Source of the DNA: Muribaculaceae bacterium
Lineage (GTDB): Bacteria > Bacteroidota > Bacteroidia > Bacteroidales > Muribaculaceae
Assembly (NCBI GenBank): GCA_029059965.1
Contig: JAIDUY010000531.1
Span: forward strand, 1 to 6,540
DNA length: 6,540 nucleotides
Direction of reading: 5' to 3'
Shown: positions 5,640-6,540 of the stretch, piece after piece
How the letters are laid out: the number at the start of each line of letters is the position of its first letter
Position numbering within the stretch: position 1 is the first letter of the stretch
Made by a program: the position numbers and the translations under genes
Notes under the pieces: model-generated
The model's database searches: none
What the model was told of the DNA's origin: nothing
Seen by the model: only the letters and a program-made list of their open reading frames with translations

Positions 5640-6314
5640 ATGTACAGAAAAGGAAAGTTGTATTTCCGCTACGGAACCATGGGCTCGGCCAAGACGGCGC
5701 TACTGCTTACCACAGCCTATAATTTCGAGGAGCGGCACATGGACTATATGTGCCTCAAGCCCGTTGTCGACACCCGCGAGAACAACAACGTAATCCGTTC
5801 GCGCATCGGCATCGAGCGCGAGTGCCGCTGGATCTATCAACACACCAACCTCTACGACCTTGCCCGCGAGCTCTACCGCAAGGACAACCGTATCGTCGAC
5901 TGGTACCTCATCGACGAAGCCCAGTTCCTGACCGAGCAGCAGGTCGACCAGCTGTCGCGCGTCGTCGACGACTTCGGCAGCAACGTTGTGTGCTTCGGAC
6001 TGCGCACCGCCTTCCAGAGCCATCTCTTCGCGGGCTCGCGCCGCCTGTTAGAAATTGCCGACACCATCGACGAGATAAAGCGCACCTGCAACGGCGGACA
6101 CAAGCCCATCGTCAACGCCCGTATCGACGCCGCCGGAAACATCGTCAACGAAGGCGCACAGGTCGAAATCGGCGGCGACGACCGCTACGTGGCCGTGTGC
6201 CGCAAGTGCTGGCGAAACCGCCGCATCGAGCAGGCGCGTCGCTCGGAGCTGCCCCTCGAATTCGACGACGAGATATTGTCCGACACGGAGATTACGGAGG
6301 CTCCCGGCCAATGA
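5640..6314 (+). CDS. tdk: Thymidine kinase (type II)
   Basis: Phosphorylates thymidine (and deoxyuridine) with ATP to feed the dTMP salvage pathway; cytoplasmic, usually tetrameric. At 224 residues it is somewhat longer than the usual core because of an acidic tail after about 204. Visible motifs are the P-loop region YFRYGTMGSAKT at 8-19, LKPVVDTR at 39-46, the Walker B/catalytic IDEAQF at 91-96 with likely base Glu93, CFGLRTAFQ at 118-126, and the thymidine-binding lasso with VEIGGDDRYVAVCRKC at 175-190. Departures from the textbook enzyme: Ala17 replaces the Gly before the P-loop Lys18, Ala124 replaces the Asp of GLRTDF, and the first zinc pair reads CNGGH (Cys150, His154) where most have two cysteines; the second pair Cys187/Cys190 is intact. 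It probably remains a kinase, perhaps of a distinct subclade. Likely transcribed with dnaA and translationally coupled to the next gene. Confidence 0.92.
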   Translation: MYRKGKLYFRYGTMGSAKTALLLTTAYNFEERHMDYMCLKPVVDTRENNNVIRSRIGIERECRWIYQHTNLYDLARELYRKDNRIVDWYLIDEAQFLTEQQVDQLSRVVDDFGSNVVCFGLRTAFQSHLFAGSRRLLEIADTIDEIKRTCNGGHKPIVNARIDAAGNIVNEGAQVEIGGDDRYVAVCRKCWRNRRIEQARRSELPLEFDDEILSDTEITEAPGQ

Positions 6315-6540
6315 TACTCTGCAATGTGGCCGATGCAGCGCGCTACTCGGCGCTGAGCCCGTCGATGGCATTGGCTATCGGTTGGCTGCTTGAACATTAT
6401 GGCGAAGAGTTTGTTAAAGGTAGTATAGAAATAGGCGACGCCGGCCACGGCATCGTGACCGTCAAGTGCGAGGAGCCCTCGCTGATGCCGCGCGAGAGAG
6501 TCTCGCTGGAGGCACATCGCCGCTACATTGACATACACGT
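6311..6540 (+). CDS. YhcH/YjgK/YiaL family (DUF386) protein, 3' truncated by window
   Basis: The first 76 codons of an open frame that runs past the window edge. Its ATG overlaps the thymidine kinase stop as ATGA, the classic arrangement for translational coupling. The visible product begins MILCNVADAARYSAL, continues with a short helix (ALAIGWLLEHYG) and a GSIEIGD strand, and reaches LEAHRRYIDIHV at about 65-76, which matches the signature of the DUF386 family (Pfam PF04074; E. coli EbgC, YiaL and YhcH/NanQ). Family members are small cupin-fold proteins linked to sugar metabolism; NanQ is reported to be a sialic acid anomerase. With about half of the protein visible, the sugar substrate cannot be judged. 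Being tied to a nucleoside kinase rather than a sugar operon gives no functional clue yet. Confidence 0.85.
   Translation, partial: MILCNVADAARYSALSPSMALAIGWLLEHYGEEFVKGSIEIGDAGHGIVTVKCEEPSLMPRERVSLEAHRRYIDIH

Overview
The window looks like a chromosomal housekeeping stretch from a fairly GC-rich member of the Bacteroidales (Bacteroidota). Three things support this. The promoters read as the Bacteroidota type (TTTG about 20 bases upstream of TAnnTTTG), gene starts lack clear Shine-Dalgarno sequences, and the gene set includes a GldB-like lipoprotein and an N-acetylmuramoyl-L-alanine amidase next to an MCE protein. A gut lineage such as Muribaculaceae is plausible, but the genus cannot be fixed from the sequence alone.

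Layout. Positions 43-1889 hold two leftward genes: a GldB-type lipoprotein, then surE (5'/3'-nucleotidase), 56 bases apart and probably one transcript. Positions 1890-2025 are a divergent promoter region. Positions 2026-3843 hold two rightward envelope genes, an exported zinc amidase (Amidase_3) and an MlaD/MCE lipid-transport protein, closed by a very strong intrinsic terminator at 3860-3910. Positions 3911-4179 have no convincing gene but carry an unusual density of inverted repeats and a good promoter for dnaA. Positions 4180-6540 hold dnaA, a type II thymidine kinase, and the start of a YhcH/YjgK/YiaL (DUF386) protein that overlaps the kinase by four bases and runs off the end.

How the genes fit together. 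The left half is envelope-related: cell-wall cleavage, lipid transport and an outer-membrane-directed lipoprotein, with SurE in nucleotide clean-up or stress. The right half links replication initiation (DnaA) with dTMP salvage (thymidine kinase), probably in one operon led by the dnaA promoter. I see no mobile element, CRISPR array, tRNA or rRNA, and no DnaA-box cluster that would mark an origin.

No clearly new multi-gene system is present. The best candidates for a second look are the structured leader upstream of dnaA, the nearly leaderless amidase promoter, and the altered motif residues in the thymidine kinase and in the DNA-binding motif of DnaA.
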